Shown: positions 16,137-25,440, counted from the first letter of the stretch. The stretch is 38,574 bases of DNA from Magnetococcales bacterium (GCA_015231175.1 JADGBZ010000031.1:1-38574), one strand, 5' to 3'. The notes: generated by a model from the letters alone, not told the origin. Program-made: numbers and translations.

Positions 16137-17080
16137 GATGCATCCAGGGAGCGCCGGGGCGCAAAGCCCAGCAGATGACGGCTGCGTTGAGCATCGTAGA
16201 GAGAGGAGCCAGCCAGTTTTTCCAGAGCGTCGTGATCGAAAATAAACCGTTTTTTTCTCCAGCGTCCGATCCCATCCCCGATGGAGGCCAAGCCGGCCAG
16301 CACAAACATGGGAACGTACCAATTGGGAACCGGTTTGCCCAGGGCATGGAGAATCCAGAGATAAATTTGCCGGGTCGCATAAGCCCGCCCATCGGCCAGA
16401 GTCAACTCCTGACGATGGGCGGCAGGGTGCCGGGCAGAGAGCAGAGCCGCTTCCGCCACATCGTCCACATGGATCATGGAGCGGTGGTTGTTGCCCGGAG
16501 GCCAGGGAGGAAACCGCCCCTTGTCGATGGCCAGAACCATGCGGGTCAGATTGCCTTTGCCGCCGGGTCCGTAGACCATCGTTGGCCGCAGGATGACGCG
16601 GTGAGCAATCCCCTCGGCAGCCAGAACCGCTCTTTCGGCCTGGAGTTTGGCCTGCCCGTAGGGGGTCGTTGGGGCCGGCTCCCGGCTCTCGGCAAGGGGG
16701 ATCTCTCCCCCCTCTCCCAAAGCTTTGACACTGCTGAAAAAAACAAACCCATGCACCTGTTCCTGCATGGCCAGATGCAAAATCTTTTGTGTACCATCAA
16801 CGTGGATGCGGTGGTGGGATCCTCCAGCATCACCCCAATCGGAGACCGCATGGGCCTTGCCGGCCAAGTGGAACACGGTGTGTACGTTCTGGCAAAGTTT
16901 CCCGGGAAGTTGCCCCTGTTCCAGATCACCCACCAGCGCCTCATCCCAGGGACCGGGACGGGGATGTCGCAACAAGGCCCGTACCCGAATGCCCTCCGCC
17001 TGCAAAAGCGCACAGAGACGTTGGCCGATAAACCCTCCGGCCCCTGTCACCAGGACCAGATCGTGACGGGCCGGTCTCAT
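16097..17080 (-). CDS. NAD-dependent epimerase/dehydratase (WbpV-like sugar nucleotide reductase)
   Basis: A 327-residue extended short-chain dehydrogenase. The NAD(P) motif GAGGFIG is at 13-19, with the catalytic set S116/S117 in FFSSVKALGE and Y141-x3-K145 in PYGQAKLQAE. By resemblance to WbpV and QuiNAc-pathway reductases it could reduce a 4-keto UDP-sugar to the precursor used by the WecA/WbpL-like enzyme encoded next. UDP-glucose 4-epimerase-like activity is the alternative. The ATG at 17080 overlaps the stop of the preceding GT4 gene as ATGA, which suggests translational coupling. Its 3' end is duplicated downstream (16052-16092). Confidence 0.88.
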   Translation of the reverse strand: MRPARHDLVLVTGAGGFIGQRLCALLQAEGIRVRALLRHPRPGPWDEALVGDLEQGQLPGKLCQNVHTVFHLAGKAHAVSDWGDAGGSHHRIHVDGTQKILHLAMQEQVHGFVFFSSVKALGEGGEIPLAESREPAPTTPYGQAKLQAERAVLAAEGIAHRVILRPTMVYGPGGKGNLTRMVLAIDKGRFPPWPPGNNHRSMIHVDDVAEAALLSARHPAAHRQELTLADGRAYATRQIYLWILHALGKPVPNWYVPMFVLAGLASIGDGIGRWRKKRFIFDHDALEKLAGSSLYDAQRSRHLLGFAPRRSLDASMEEIVRSIRSGT

Positions 17081-18237
17081 GAGCAACGCCCCATGCCCAT
17101 GGTCGCGTACAGAGCCAAGGTTTGCTGCACAATGATTTTTTGGGCAAAATGTTCTTCGACCCGTTGTCGTCCTGAGCGCCCCATGCGTCGACGCAACTCT
17201 CCATCCAGACCAAGACGTTCGATGGCTATGGCAAGGGCTGCGGCGTCGGCACGGGGAATCAGCAGACCATTCACCCCATCCTGGACGACATGACGACACC
17301 CGGGAACGTCAGCTGCCACGATCGCCCGTCCACAGGCTGCCGCCTCCAGGAGAGATTTGGGGAACCCCTCCCGGTAGGAAGGCAACACCGCCACATGGGT
17401 GTTGGCCAGAAGATCCGGGATATCTTCCCGTTCTCCAAGCCACTCGACTGTTCCAGCGGCATGCCAGGCCCGCAACTCCGCCTCGGGCACGGTCGACGGG
17501 TTGTGTGGATCCGGGCTGCCCACCAGCAAAAACCGCCAGGCAGGATGGTTTTTTTTGAGCCGGGCAGCCGCTGCCACAAACTCGGCCACCCCCTTGTCCC
17601 ATAACATGCGTGAGACCATGGTCACCACCGGGTCACCCGGCGGTTCCATCTGGACCTGAAAACGCTCAGGATCGACGCCGGATCCGGGAATGATCGTGAG
17701 TCTTTCCACAGGAAGGGAGGAGACCTCAGCCAAGGTTGCTGCGTCGTCCAGATTCTGCGCCACCACCCGCACCCTGGGGTGGCCAAGCAAGCGGGGCAGT
17801 GCCAGCCGCAAAATTTTTCGGTAACGGATGGCGGAGGGCGTATCCGTGGTAAAGGCATACCCCAGTCCGGCGAAGGCGTTCACCACGCGGGGAACACCGG
17901 CAAGGATGGCCGCCAAGGTGCCCAACAGGACAGGTTTGATGGCGACATGGTGGACCAGGTCCGGGCGTTCCCGCAGGTAGAGGGTGATCAACTGAGTGAG
18001 GGAGCGCAAGCCGTTCAGGGGGTTCAACCCCTCCCGTTTCATGGCGAGTGGGGCCAGCCGAAACCCCTCCTGGATAATTTTTTCTCCATGGCGGTCAACC
18101 CGCACCGCAACCACAACGTCACACCCCTGATTCCGCACCGCACGCGCCAACGGCAACCGATGGGACCAGAAATACCAATCTTCCGTGACCAGAAACAAAA
18201 TCTTGGGTCGACGGGACTTGCGGACGCCTGAGATCAT
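17077..18237 (-). CDS. glycosyltransferase family 4 (PglA-like)
   Basis: A 386-residue GT-B enzyme. The C-terminal domain has the retaining E-x7-E motif (E290 to E298 in REGFPKSLLEA) and the phosphate-binding R210-K215 segment SRMLWDKG. The N-terminal domain has VVNAFAGLGYAFT, a stretch typical of PglA and other enzymes that add the second sugar to a lipid-linked HexNAc. No membrane span is present. It overlaps both neighbours by ATGA (start at 18237 with the polymerase stop, stop at 17077 with the epimerase start), so the three are translated together. Confidence 0.9.
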   Translation of the reverse strand: MISGVRKSRRPKILFLVTEDWYFWSHRLPLARAVRNQGCDVVVAVRVDRHGEKIIQEGFRLAPLAMKREGLNPLNGLRSLTQLITLYLRERPDLVHHVAIKPVLLGTLAAILAGVPRVVNAFAGLGYAFTTDTPSAIRYRKILRLALPRLLGHPRVRVVAQNLDDAATLAEVSSLPVERLTIIPGSGVDPERFQVQMEPPGDPVVTMVSRMLWDKGVAEFVAAAARLKKNHPAWRFLLVGSPDPHNPSTVPEAELRAWHAAGTVEWLGEREDIPDLLANTHVAVLPSYREGFPKSLLEAAACGRAIVAADVPGCRHVVQDGVNGLLIPRADAAALAIAIERLGLDGELRRRMGRSGRQRVEEHFAQKIIVQQTLALYATMGMGRCS

Positions 18238-19439
18238 ACCACCTCACGTGATGCAAGGGGCCGAACCTGTTGCTGCCAACAGGACATACACCACTCCCAG
18301 TAGGCTCGCATTCGATCCATCCGTATCTTGATTTTGTACATTTCAAAATAATAAAAGAAGTACACCAAATAAAAAGTTACAAAAGGATACCTGTATCTTG
18401 CTGCCGTTCCAAAATTATCTGTTACAAGCCCATAAATACACATACCTGTGAAAAAATATAAATTTAAAAACCACATATTCCCACGAATATGTTTGTTTTT
18501 AATGGAATGATAAACTGAAAAGATTATAAATATATCAATAAAAATGTTTTCAATAGACTGAAAAAACTGAAATGCGTTGGCCGCTTCCCATGGAAACGGC
18601 TTCATGATCATGTATGGCGCGGAAAGAAGACCGATGACAACAATGTCCTGGTAACTTTCGATGGGAATGTACCCTTCTAGACTTTCATTGTGGTTTTCAA
18701 AATACATCCATCGCCGATATCGATTTATCTCATCAATCGTCATGAGGTCAGCAAAGTGGGATGCGGCAAAAAAAACGAACCCGACCATCAGGACGCGATA
18801 AAATATATTCAACCGGGGCGAAGTTATCATGAAAAACATGACAGCTACTGCAAAAATAAGGAAATTTTGAAACTTAAGCGCCGCCAATGGAAAATGAGCC
18901 AAACCTGCCAGTATGTAACGCTTCTTTTGAAAAAAATACACACCAAGAACCATGCAAATCATGACGATACCATCACGCAATGCCATGGACGAATAAAACA
19001 TCAAACTTGGGTAAAGCAAATAGAACCATTGTGCACGACCAATCAAAATTTTCTTTTTGACGAGAAAAACATAAAGAAGAACATAATACATTACATTAAC
19101 CATGGAAGCCGATTCAACGCTCCTGATGCTTGGAATCGGAAAAATGGCAAACAGAAGGCCCGGAAGGTGCTTGATGTCAAAATACAACTCAGATGTGACC
19201 CCCGTGCGATAGTACATGGCCGCCATGGAATAATGAGTTTGATCAGAAAACTTTGAAAGAATAAACTCCTGGCTTGTCAAAAAAACCAGGCCAAAATGCA
19301 AGAAAAGAATGGATGCAACAACGTTGTTGGCACGTGCCAAATACATGGCAAGAAAAAGCCACATCAACATGACCGGCAGGTTGGAAAGTTCCAGGGCAAT
19401 ATCGACAGGCCCGAGGCCGCTCAGGACAAATGCATCCAT
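18234..19439 (-). CDS. EpsG/Wzy-like membrane protein, probable polysaccharide polymerase
   Basis: A 401-residue protein with about 9-10 hydrophobic spans rich in F, I, L, M and Y. A large loop between spans holds NRYRRWMYFENHNES. The layout resembles EpsG and Wzy-type polymerases, which join repeat units on the periplasmic side; such proteins share little sequence, so this rests on topology and context. The gene is strikingly AT-rich compared with both neighbours, which is common for polymerase genes moved between strains. The ATG at 19439 follows an AGGGGATGAC site and lies one base from the stop of the methyltransferase gene. The stop overlaps the next start as ATGA. Confidence 0.7.
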   Translation of the reverse strand: MDAFVLSGLGPVDIALELSNLPVMLMWLFLAMYLARANNVVASILFLHFGLVFLTSQEFILSKFSDQTHYSMAAMYYRTGVTSELYFDIKHLPGLLFAIFPIPSIRSVESASMVNVMYYVLLYVFLVKKKILIGRAQWFYLLYPSLMFYSSMALRDGIVMICMVLGVYFFQKKRYILAGLAHFPLAALKFQNFLIFAVAVMFFMITSPRLNIFYRVLMVGFVFFAASHFADLMTIDEINRYRRWMYFENHNESLEGYIPIESYQDIVVIGLLSAPYMIMKPFPWEAANAFQFFQSIENIFIDIFIIFSVYHSIKNKHIRGNMWFLNLYFFTGMCIYGLVTDNFGTAARYRYPFVTFYLVYFFYYFEMYKIKIRMDRMRAYWEWCMSCWQQQVRPLASREVV

Positions 19440-19440
19440 G

Positions 19441-20232
19441 TCATCCCCTTGCGATGGGCGGGGAGACGGCTGTGACAATCAGGTGACCCGCCAGGGGCGT
19501 CGTCCAGGGAAGCTGGGAGATTTTATCGTCCAAACCTTCCAGGCGGGCGGCTGCCTTGGCTCCGGTCCCTTCATGCAGCCGATAGATAAACCTCAGCAAT
19601 CCAAACATGCGTCCCTGACAGGTCACATCCTGGATGCCAAGCTCCTTGAGGATCGCCCTGACCTCGCCGGGAGTTGTGAATTCACAGTGAATGGGCGGCA
19701 GTGTGCCGCGCAGGGATGCCAGCATATGGCGCAGGCCATTGTAGAGGTAAAACCCGTCCAGGGCATAACGGTTGACCATTGTGAAAAACAGCCTGCCGCC
19801 AGGACGTGTCACCCGGATCGCCTCCCGCAGGGCCAGCATCATCTCCGGGCGCTGAAAATACCGGTACACCTCGAAAGCGGTGACCAGGTCGAAATGGTGG
19901 TCGGGAAAGGGCAAATGCGTAGCCGTCCCATCGAGGATCTGGATGTCGGGGTTTTGGCGTTGGGCCATGACGCGCATGTTTTCAGCCGGCTCTACGCCAA
20001 CGACAGCAAACCCGCGTTGCCTGAAAAGGGCAACCTGCTCGCCGGTACCACATCCCACATCCAGGATCCGGGCGTCGGAAGGAAGGATTCCAAGCTGTTG
20101 ATCCAGGAGTTCATCAATTTTTTTTCGCCCATAGGTGAAGGCCGTCAGTCGGTAATCACTCCGCATGGTGCGGTACCAGGCGTCGAATCGATCAGCAGTG
20201 GCATGGTGTTCGGAAATGCTGCGCTGCTCCAT
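19441..20232 (-). CDS. class I SAM-dependent methyltransferase
   Basis: A 263-residue methyltransferase of the Methyltransf_11 type. Motif I is ILDVGCGTG (56-64), followed by VVGVEPAENM for the acidic strand end and ATHLPFPDHHFDLVTAFEVY. ALREAIRVTRPGGRLFFTM marks the later helix and strand. The substrate is unknown; within this operon O- or N-methylation of a sugar is the natural guess. The ATG at 20232 is 13 bases after the stop of the deacetylase gene; the longer open frame would lie inside that gene. Confidence 0.85.
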   Translation of the reverse strand: MEQRSISEHHATADRFDAWYRTMRSDYRLTAFTYGRKKIDELLDQQLGILPSDARILDVGCGTGEQVALFRQRGFAVVGVEPAENMRVMAQRQNPDIQILDGTATHLPFPDHHFDLVTAFEVYRYFQRPEMMLALREAIRVTRPGGRLFFTMVNRYALDGFYLYNGLRHMLASLRGTLPPIHCEFTTPGEVRAILKELGIQDVTCQGRMFGLLRFIYRLHEGTGAKAAARLEGLDDKISQLPWTTPLAGHLIVTAVSPPIARG

Positions 20233-20245
20233 GGTAGGCTTTCTC

Positions 20246-21196
20246 TCAAAGGTGTGCTTCGTGGCCGATGTGATGGTCTCCCATGGGGAGAATATCGAGA
20301 ATGCCCTGTTCCCGCATATCTCCTGCCCGGGCCAAAACGGCTTCCAGGACAGCGAATTGCCGATCGGTATCATGGGTGAAATTGGACGGATGGAACCAGA
20401 GGTGAAAAACCCGCCGCTGGCGGGCGGCCCGTTCCAATCCGGAGCATGCCATGGCGATCAGGTTGCCGGGAGGCACCAGGCGCCGCAGACCGTTACGGCC
20501 CAGCAACAGCATGCTGTCGGGAAGGTTGATCAACCCCTGGGATGTACGCAAGGGTACGACCGTCGGCATGGGAAATCGAAAGATGAAAGTCAACAGGTTC
20601 AAAAGGCGCCGGACCGCCCGGGAGGGAAAATTGTCATACCAGCGGGGCGTTTGACCCCGAAAAACCTGGATGCCCATGTCACGCAGCAGATCCAGATGGC
20701 CGACGCGATTGCGGGGAAACACAAACGTCCGGCAGGGTATGGCGTGTTTTTTGTGCCATACCCGCACCGCTTCCAGATCCGCCCTGGCCGCATCGGGGTG
20801 TGCCAGATCGAAGGGAATATGAAAAAACGAGTGGCTGCCAATCTCCTGGGTTGGTTGCACAGCTTGAATGATCGGCAGCAAATCGCTCCCATACCAGGCA
20901 GGGTCCATCTCCCTGGGTAACTGAAACAGCCAATCCCGGGTCTCTCCTGCCACGACTGGGCGGGGCAGATCGGGATGGGGCAACTCCTGCCAGGGAGCCG
21001 GTCGATCCAAAAGCAGATGACCCACCATCGCCCATGTGGCACGGACCTGGTACTTTTCAAACAGCCGCGCCAGACGGGTGACGATATCCCGCTCGGCGCG
21101 GACAGCGGCCAGCTCCTCTGCCCGATAGGGAACGTCACACCGTCCCCAGGCCAGTTCAAGGTCGATGGATATGGTCAAGGCGCCAAGGGCACACAT
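20246..21196 (-). CDS. polysaccharide deacetylase family protein (NodB-like)
   Basis: A 316-residue NodB-fold protein. TISIDLELAWG near the N-terminus gives the catalytic aspartate (D12) and an acidic partner, and HSFFH gives the metal-binding H122 and H126. RTFVFPRN and VFHLWFHPSNF correspond to later motifs. Enzymes of this fold remove N-acetyl groups from sugars or act on related C-N bonds. It has no signal peptide or membrane span, so it should work in the cytoplasm, perhaps on a lipid-linked intermediate. The ATG at 21196 lies 4 bases after the asnB stop; a TTG eight codons earlier would overlap asnB. Confidence 0.83.
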   Translation of the reverse strand: MCALGALTISIDLELAWGRCDVPYRAEELAAVRAERDIVTRLARLFEKYQVRATWAMVGHLLLDRPAPWQELPHPDLPRPVVAGETRDWLFQLPREMDPAWYGSDLLPIIQAVQPTQEIGSHSFFHIPFDLAHPDAARADLEAVRVWHKKHAIPCRTFVFPRNRVGHLDLLRDMGIQVFRGQTPRWYDNFPSRAVRRLLNLLTFIFRFPMPTVVPLRTSQGLINLPDSMLLLGRNGLRRLVPPGNLIAMACSGLERAARQRRVFHLWFHPSNFTHDTDRQFAVLEAVLARAGDMREQGILDILPMGDHHIGHEAHL

Positions 21197-21200
21197 GGTG

Positions 21201-23159
21201 TCACTTGGCCTCTCTGACAAAACCGTCGATCCAGCGCCGCTTCCAGGCCTGGGCCATGAGAACTCCCCATATCGAGTACTGCCAATTGCGCTCTCCCGAG
21301 AGATGTTCCCGCCAGCGTTGGCGGATGGGGAGTGGGTTCAGCAAACCATCGTCCTGCATCCGTTGGGGATCCAGGAGATCTTCGGCCCAGTCACGCAGCG
21401 GCCCCCGCAACCAGCCATCGATGGGCACACCGAAGCCCATCTTGGGTCGTTCGATGAGGTGAGGGGGAACATACCGGTAAAGAACCTGCCGCAACAACCA
21501 CTTACTCTGACCATTGCGAATTTTCCACTCCCCGGGCAATCGCCAGGCAAACTCGACCACCCGATGATCCAGCAAGGGCACACGCGCCTCCAGGGCGACC
21601 GCCATGCTGGCCCGATCCACCTTGGCGAGGATATCATCCGGGAGATAGGTCAGTATATCCAAAAGTTGCATGCGTTCGGTATCGTCCACCAGGCCGGCCA
21701 GTCCGGAATGGGTGTAGGGCAGGGGATCGGCCTCTCTCTCTCCCTGGACCAACTCCTGATGCAAGGGCCAGAAGGAGAGCAGTTGCGGGTAGATCGAAGC
21801 CACCCCGTCCAGGGCGAGTATCTCGGCCAATTTGTGCAGTTTGTCCCCCAACAGGGTGGGACGAGAAGCGGCGGGTATCAGCCGGGTCAAACGGTCCCAT
21901 GCCGACGGCGGCAGGGAGCAGAGACCACGGGCCACCACCCGACGCAGGGAAGAGGGCAAAAATTGAAAGATACGCCGCAATCGGGCCGCCATCAGGTAGC
22001 GGGTGTACCCGGCAAAGAGTTCATCGCCCCCATCACCGGAGAGGGCTACTGTCACCTGGCGTCGGGTCAAGGCCGAGACCAGATAGGTGGGAATCTGGGA
22101 GGCATCGGAAAATGGCTCGTCGTACAGCTCCGGCAAGCCGGGCACCAGATCCAGGGCATGGGCGGGTTCGACATAGAGTTCGGTGTGGTCAGTACCCAGA
22201 TGCCTGGCCACTTCCCGGGCAAAGGGGGCTTCGTTGTGGCCCTGTTCGTGAAAACCGATGGAGAAGGTTTTGATGGGCTGTTGGCTCTGTGCCTGCATCA
22301 GAGCCACCACGGTGGAGCTGTCCACGCCCCCTGACAAAAAGGCGCCCAGCGGCACGTCGGCCACCATGCGTCGCCGGACGGCATCACGCAACAACAGGTC
22401 GAGTTCAGCGACGGCCTCTGTCGCGCTCCCCCCCCTGGGGGTCCGGCAGGAGGTGGCAATGATTTTCTGCAAATCCCAGAAGGTGTGTTCCTTGACCTCG
22501 CCCTGCCGGTTGATCTCGCAATACCGGCCCGGACGCAGTTTGCCGATCCCCTGGTAGATGGAAGCAGGCGCGGGAACGTAAGAATAGGCCATGAAGGCGG
22601 CCATGGCCCGGCGGTCGATTCTGGGTTCCCACTCCGGATGCGGAAAAAAGCTCTTGGGCTGCGAGCCAAAAAAGATGGTCCGGCCCAACCGACCCCAGTA
22701 GAGGGGTTTGATCCCCAGGCGGTCCCGAACCAGGGTCAGACGTTGTTCGGTGATATCCCAAAAAGCGAAGGCGAACATGCCGATGCAACGGGAGATGGTT
22801 TGCTCTACACCCCATGCCTCACAGGCTTCCAACAGCACCTCGGTATCGGAGTGACCACGCAACGACCGGCCCTGGGCAACCAGATCCGCCCGAATCTCCT
22901 GGAAATTAAAAACTTCCCCGTTGTAGGCGATGACGGAACGACCACTGGCGGAGACCATGGGCTGATGTCCCAGGGGGGAAAGATCGACGATGGAGAGCCG
23001 TCGATGTCCCAAGGCCATGCCGGAGTGGGGATCGACCCAGACGCCACCGTCATCGGGACCGCGCGGGGTCAGGGTGTCGGTCATGCGCGTCACGATATTC
23101 ACCTGGGCGGCCTGGCTGGTGGCTGCCGTCAAATCCCAGAAACCGGTTATTCCACACAC
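21201..23159 (-). CDS. asnB: asparagine synthase (glutamine-hydrolysing), polysaccharide-cluster type
   Basis: A 652-residue class II amidotransferase. Removal of the initiator exposes the catalytic cysteine C2 in the CGITGF motif, and the glutaminase domain runs to about residue 200 (RGPDDGG, LGHRRLSIVDLS, YNGEVFN). The synthetase domain begins with the ATP-binding SGGVDSS at 276-282. AsnB paralogues in O-antigen and capsule loci are thought to amidate sugar acids rather than make asparagine; that is inference here. The start is a GTG at 23159, fixed by the need for Cys at position 2, with AGGAG 10 bases upstream. It overlaps the end of the preceding GT4 gene by 13 bases. The longer open frame of 782 codons is an artefact. 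Confidence 0.92.
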   Translation of the reverse strand: MCGITGFWDLTAATSQAAQVNIVTRMTDTLTPRGPDDGGVWVDPHSGMALGHRRLSIVDLSPLGHQPMVSASGRSVIAYNGEVFNFQEIRADLVAQGRSLRGHSDTEVLLEACEAWGVEQTISRCIGMFAFAFWDITEQRLTLVRDRLGIKPLYWGRLGRTIFFGSQPKSFFPHPEWEPRIDRRAMAAFMAYSYVPAPASIYQGIGKLRPGRYCEINRQGEVKEHTFWDLQKIIATSCRTPRGGSATEAVAELDLLLRDAVRRRMVADVPLGAFLSGGVDSSTVVALMQAQSQQPIKTFSIGFHEQGHNEAPFAREVARHLGTDHTELYVEPAHALDLVPGLPELYDEPFSDASQIPTYLVSALTRRQVTVALSGDGGDELFAGYTRYLMAARLRRIFQFLPSSLRRVVARGLCSLPPSAWDRLTRLIPAASRPTLLGDKLHKLAEILALDGVASIYPQLLSFWPLHQELVQGEREADPLPYTHSGLAGLVDDTERMQLLDILTYLPDDILAKVDRASMAVALEARVPLLDHRVVEFAWRLPGEWKIRNGQSKWLLRQVLYRYVPPHLIERPKMGFGVPIDGWLRGPLRDWAEDLLDPQRMQDDGLLNPLPIRQRWREHLSGERNWQYSIWGVLMAQAWKRRWIDGFVREAK

Positions 23160-24313
23160 GTTGTTCCATGCTCCTGGGCTGGCGCGGGAAGCGACAGGAT
23201 TTCCCGATAAAAGGCCTGATATTGATGCACCACCCGTTCGAGGGCATAGTCGGCCAGAATGCGGGCCCTGGCATGGTGTCCCAGCGCCTGGCGCTCCTCG
23301 TCTGGAAGATCCAGAAGGGCTACCAGGGCATCCGCCAACGCTTCCGGATTTTGCGAGGGGACCGTGCGCCCCGTGGCGCCGATCAGCAGGGTTGAATCCC
23401 CCACGTCCGTCGCCACACAGGGTACGCCGCAGGCCATCGCTTCGCCAAGGGTGTTGGAGAATCCCTCCCCAATCGACGAGGAAACGGCCACATCCAGGGC
23501 CGCGTTGATCCGGGCGATATCGTTGCGCTTGCCGACTAAATGCAGACACCCTGTCAAGCCGAGGGCCGGGATGCGATCCGCAAAAAACGGGTTGTCAGGC
23601 AGGACATCGGCGCCGACCAGCACAAAGTGGACATCCGGTCGGCGCCGATGGACGCAGACGGCAGCCTCCAAAAAGGTGTCGTGTCCTTTCATGGGGTTGA
23701 AGCGGGCCACGATACCCACCAGCGGGGTTGCAGGCGACAATCCCAGTGCGGCGCGCAGCCATGTGCGGGCTTCGGGGTCGGGTCGATATTCCGTGGTGTC
23801 GAAACCGTTGGGGATCCGCACCCAACGTTTGGGGCGATACCCCAGACTTTCGTGATAGCTCTTGCCGGCCAGGGAGTTGACCAGGATGGCGTCAGGCTGC
23901 GACGAGAGCCTGGCCAGGATTCGTTTGGTCCAATCCAGCTTGCGGCCACCGCTCTGCATGGTGGAACAACGCAGGCTCCAGACAATGCGCGGCGCCCCTG
24001 CCCATCTCCCCACCAGCAGACCCAGAAGATCCGAGTGATACATCCATGTTTGCAGGATATCCGGTTGCAGGGTGCGCAACAGCCGGACCAGGCGGAGCAA
24101 GCCCAAAGGGTTGGGTATGCCCTGTCGCATCTCCAGGGTGTGAATGGTCAGGTTCAACTCGTCACGGATTTGGGCGCCGATCGGACCCAAGTCGGTCATG
24201 GAGATGACGGTGTGGTGATACTCTCCATGGTCCGATCCGCGCAAAAATTTGTGCAGCATGCGCTCCGCGCCGCCGGTGCCCAGGCCGGTGATGAGGTGTA
24301 CGATGCGGATCAT
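23147..24313 (-). CDS. glycosyltransferase family 4
   Basis: A 388-residue GT-B enzyme. The N-terminus MIRIVHLITGLGTGGAERML has the GG-x-E glycine loop (14-17). The C-terminal domain has R204 and K209 (ARFNPMKG) and the E-x7-E pair E283/E291 in GEGFSNTLGEAMACG. It resembles the GT4 gene just upstream in layout and several stretches, so the two may be old duplicates with different acceptors. Start and upstream stop overlap as ATGA at 24310-24313, and its 3' end overlaps asnB, so all three are translationally linked. Confidence 0.92.
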   Translation of the reverse strand: MIRIVHLITGLGTGGAERMLHKFLRGSDHGEYHHTVISMTDLGPIGAQIRDELNLTIHTLEMRQGIPNPLGLLRLVRLLRTLQPDILQTWMYHSDLLGLLVGRWAGAPRIVWSLRCSTMQSGGRKLDWTKRILARLSSQPDAILVNSLAGKSYHESLGYRPKRWVRIPNGFDTTEYRPDPEARTWLRAALGLSPATPLVGIVARFNPMKGHDTFLEAAVCVHRRRPDVHFVLVGADVLPDNPFFADRIPALGLTGCLHLVGKRNDIARINAALDVAVSSSIGEGFSNTLGEAMACGVPCVATDVGDSTLLIGATGRTVPSQNPEALADALVALLDLPDEERQALGHHARARILADYALERVVHQYQAFYREILSLPAPAQEHGTTCVE

Positions 24314-25440
24314 GCCACGGATTCCAAGGCGCGCAAGGTGTTGGCCACCAGATTCGACGTGCTGAACCGGGTGAGGATACGTTCCCGGGCACGTTGCCGC
24401 AAGGCGTCCGCTTCCGTATGCAGGCAGCCCAACTGGTTCAGGATATGTTCCGCCATGGCCGCCGGGTCTTTGGGAGGTACGCAGGAGCCGGTCTCCCCGA
24501 TGATGGATGCGGCATCACCGACATGCGTTGCGACGAAGGGGAGCCCGCAAGCCATGCCCTCGCCGATCACTCCGGAAAATCCCTCACCAAAGGCTGATGA
24601 GGAGACACCGAGATCCAGGGCGTTATACACTGCGGCCATGTCATCGCGGGGACCGGCCCAGATCAGGTGATCGGCAAGATCCAGGTCAATGGCCAGGCGG
24701 TTGAGCCGCTCTCGCACGGCGGGTTCGCCATCACCCACACAAACGAAGCGAACCGAGGGGATCTGCCGGGCCACAAGCGCAGCAGCCCGCAGAAAGGTGA
24801 CGTGATCTTTCATCGGGTCAAGGCGGGCAGCAATGCCGACCAGGAGTTGGTCGGATTCGATCTGCCAGGTCTTCCGCAGCCGTTTTCTGGCTTCGGCATC
24901 CGGTCGAAATGTGCCCTCGGCATCGATCCCGTTAGGGACCATGACCGATTTTTCCATGGGATAGCCGCGTTCACAATGGAAGGAGCGTCCCGCCTCGGAG
25001 TTGAAGATGATCCGGTCGGCAAAACGCGAGAGGCGGCAAGTCAGACCAAAAGTCAGTTTGGTGATGGGGTGGTAGTTGTCCAGATCCATATCCGAGGCCC
25101 GTACCCCCCAGACCACGCGGGTGTGGTGCGGGATGACAGGTTTGACCAGAACCGAAAGCAGGTTGGGCTCGACCAGATAACTGTGCAGAATATCCGGCGC
25201 CTCGCGTCTTACCAGTTGCACCAGACGCCACACAAAGCCCCCGAGATCCCAGCGGCTTGTTTTGCCCAGGTCAAAAAGCGGCACTCCGGCCTCCTCCAGG
25301 GTGCGGGAGAAAAAACCACCCGGATAAAAGCAGGCGACAGCGACGTTGTGGCCCCCCTGGTGGAGACCCCGCGCCAGGAGTGTCAGTTGGCGTTCGGCTC
25401 CGCCCCGATTAAGGGATCTGATCAAAAACAGAATTTTCAC
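24310..25440 (-). CDS. glycosyltransferase family 4, first gene of the polysaccharide operon
   Basis: A 376-residue GT-B enzyme. MKILFLIRSLNRGGAERQL carries the glycine loop (13-16). ARLDPMKDH provides R206 and K211, and GEGFSGVIGEGMACG the E286/E294 pair. It transfers a sugar from a nucleotide donor with retention; donor and acceptor are not predictable. The start is a GTG at 25440 with a weak ribosome site. A strong sigma70-like promoter stands 64 bases upstream, so this is the head of the 12-gene operon running down to 12906. Confidence 0.9.
   Translation of the reverse strand: MKILFLIRSLNRGGAERQLTLLARGLHQGGHNVAVACFYPGGFFSRTLEEAGVPLFDLGKTSRWDLGGFVWRLVQLVRREAPDILHSYLVEPNLLSVLVKPVIPHHTRVVWGVRASDMDLDNYHPITKLTFGLTCRLSRFADRIIFNSEAGRSFHCERGYPMEKSVMVPNGIDAEGTFRPDAEARKRLRKTWQIESDQLLVGIAARLDPMKDHVTFLRAAALVARQIPSVRFVCVGDGEPAVRERLNRLAIDLDLADHLIWAGPRDDMAAVYNALDLGVSSSAFGEGFSGVIGEGMACGLPFVATHVGDAASIIGETGSCVPPKDPAAMAEHILNQLGCLHTEADALRQRARERILTRFSTSNLVANTLRALESVA

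Noticed and set aside
15800-17293. 497-codon plus-strand open frame opposite the WecA-like, epimerase and GT4 genes
   Set aside because: It spans the ends of three conserved genes on the other strand and reads as low-information sequence.
21201-23549. 782-codon asparagine synthase with an N-terminal extension
   Set aside because: The catalytic cysteine must follow the initiator, which fixes the start at the GTG at 23159; the extension is antisense-like sequence inside the GT4 gene.
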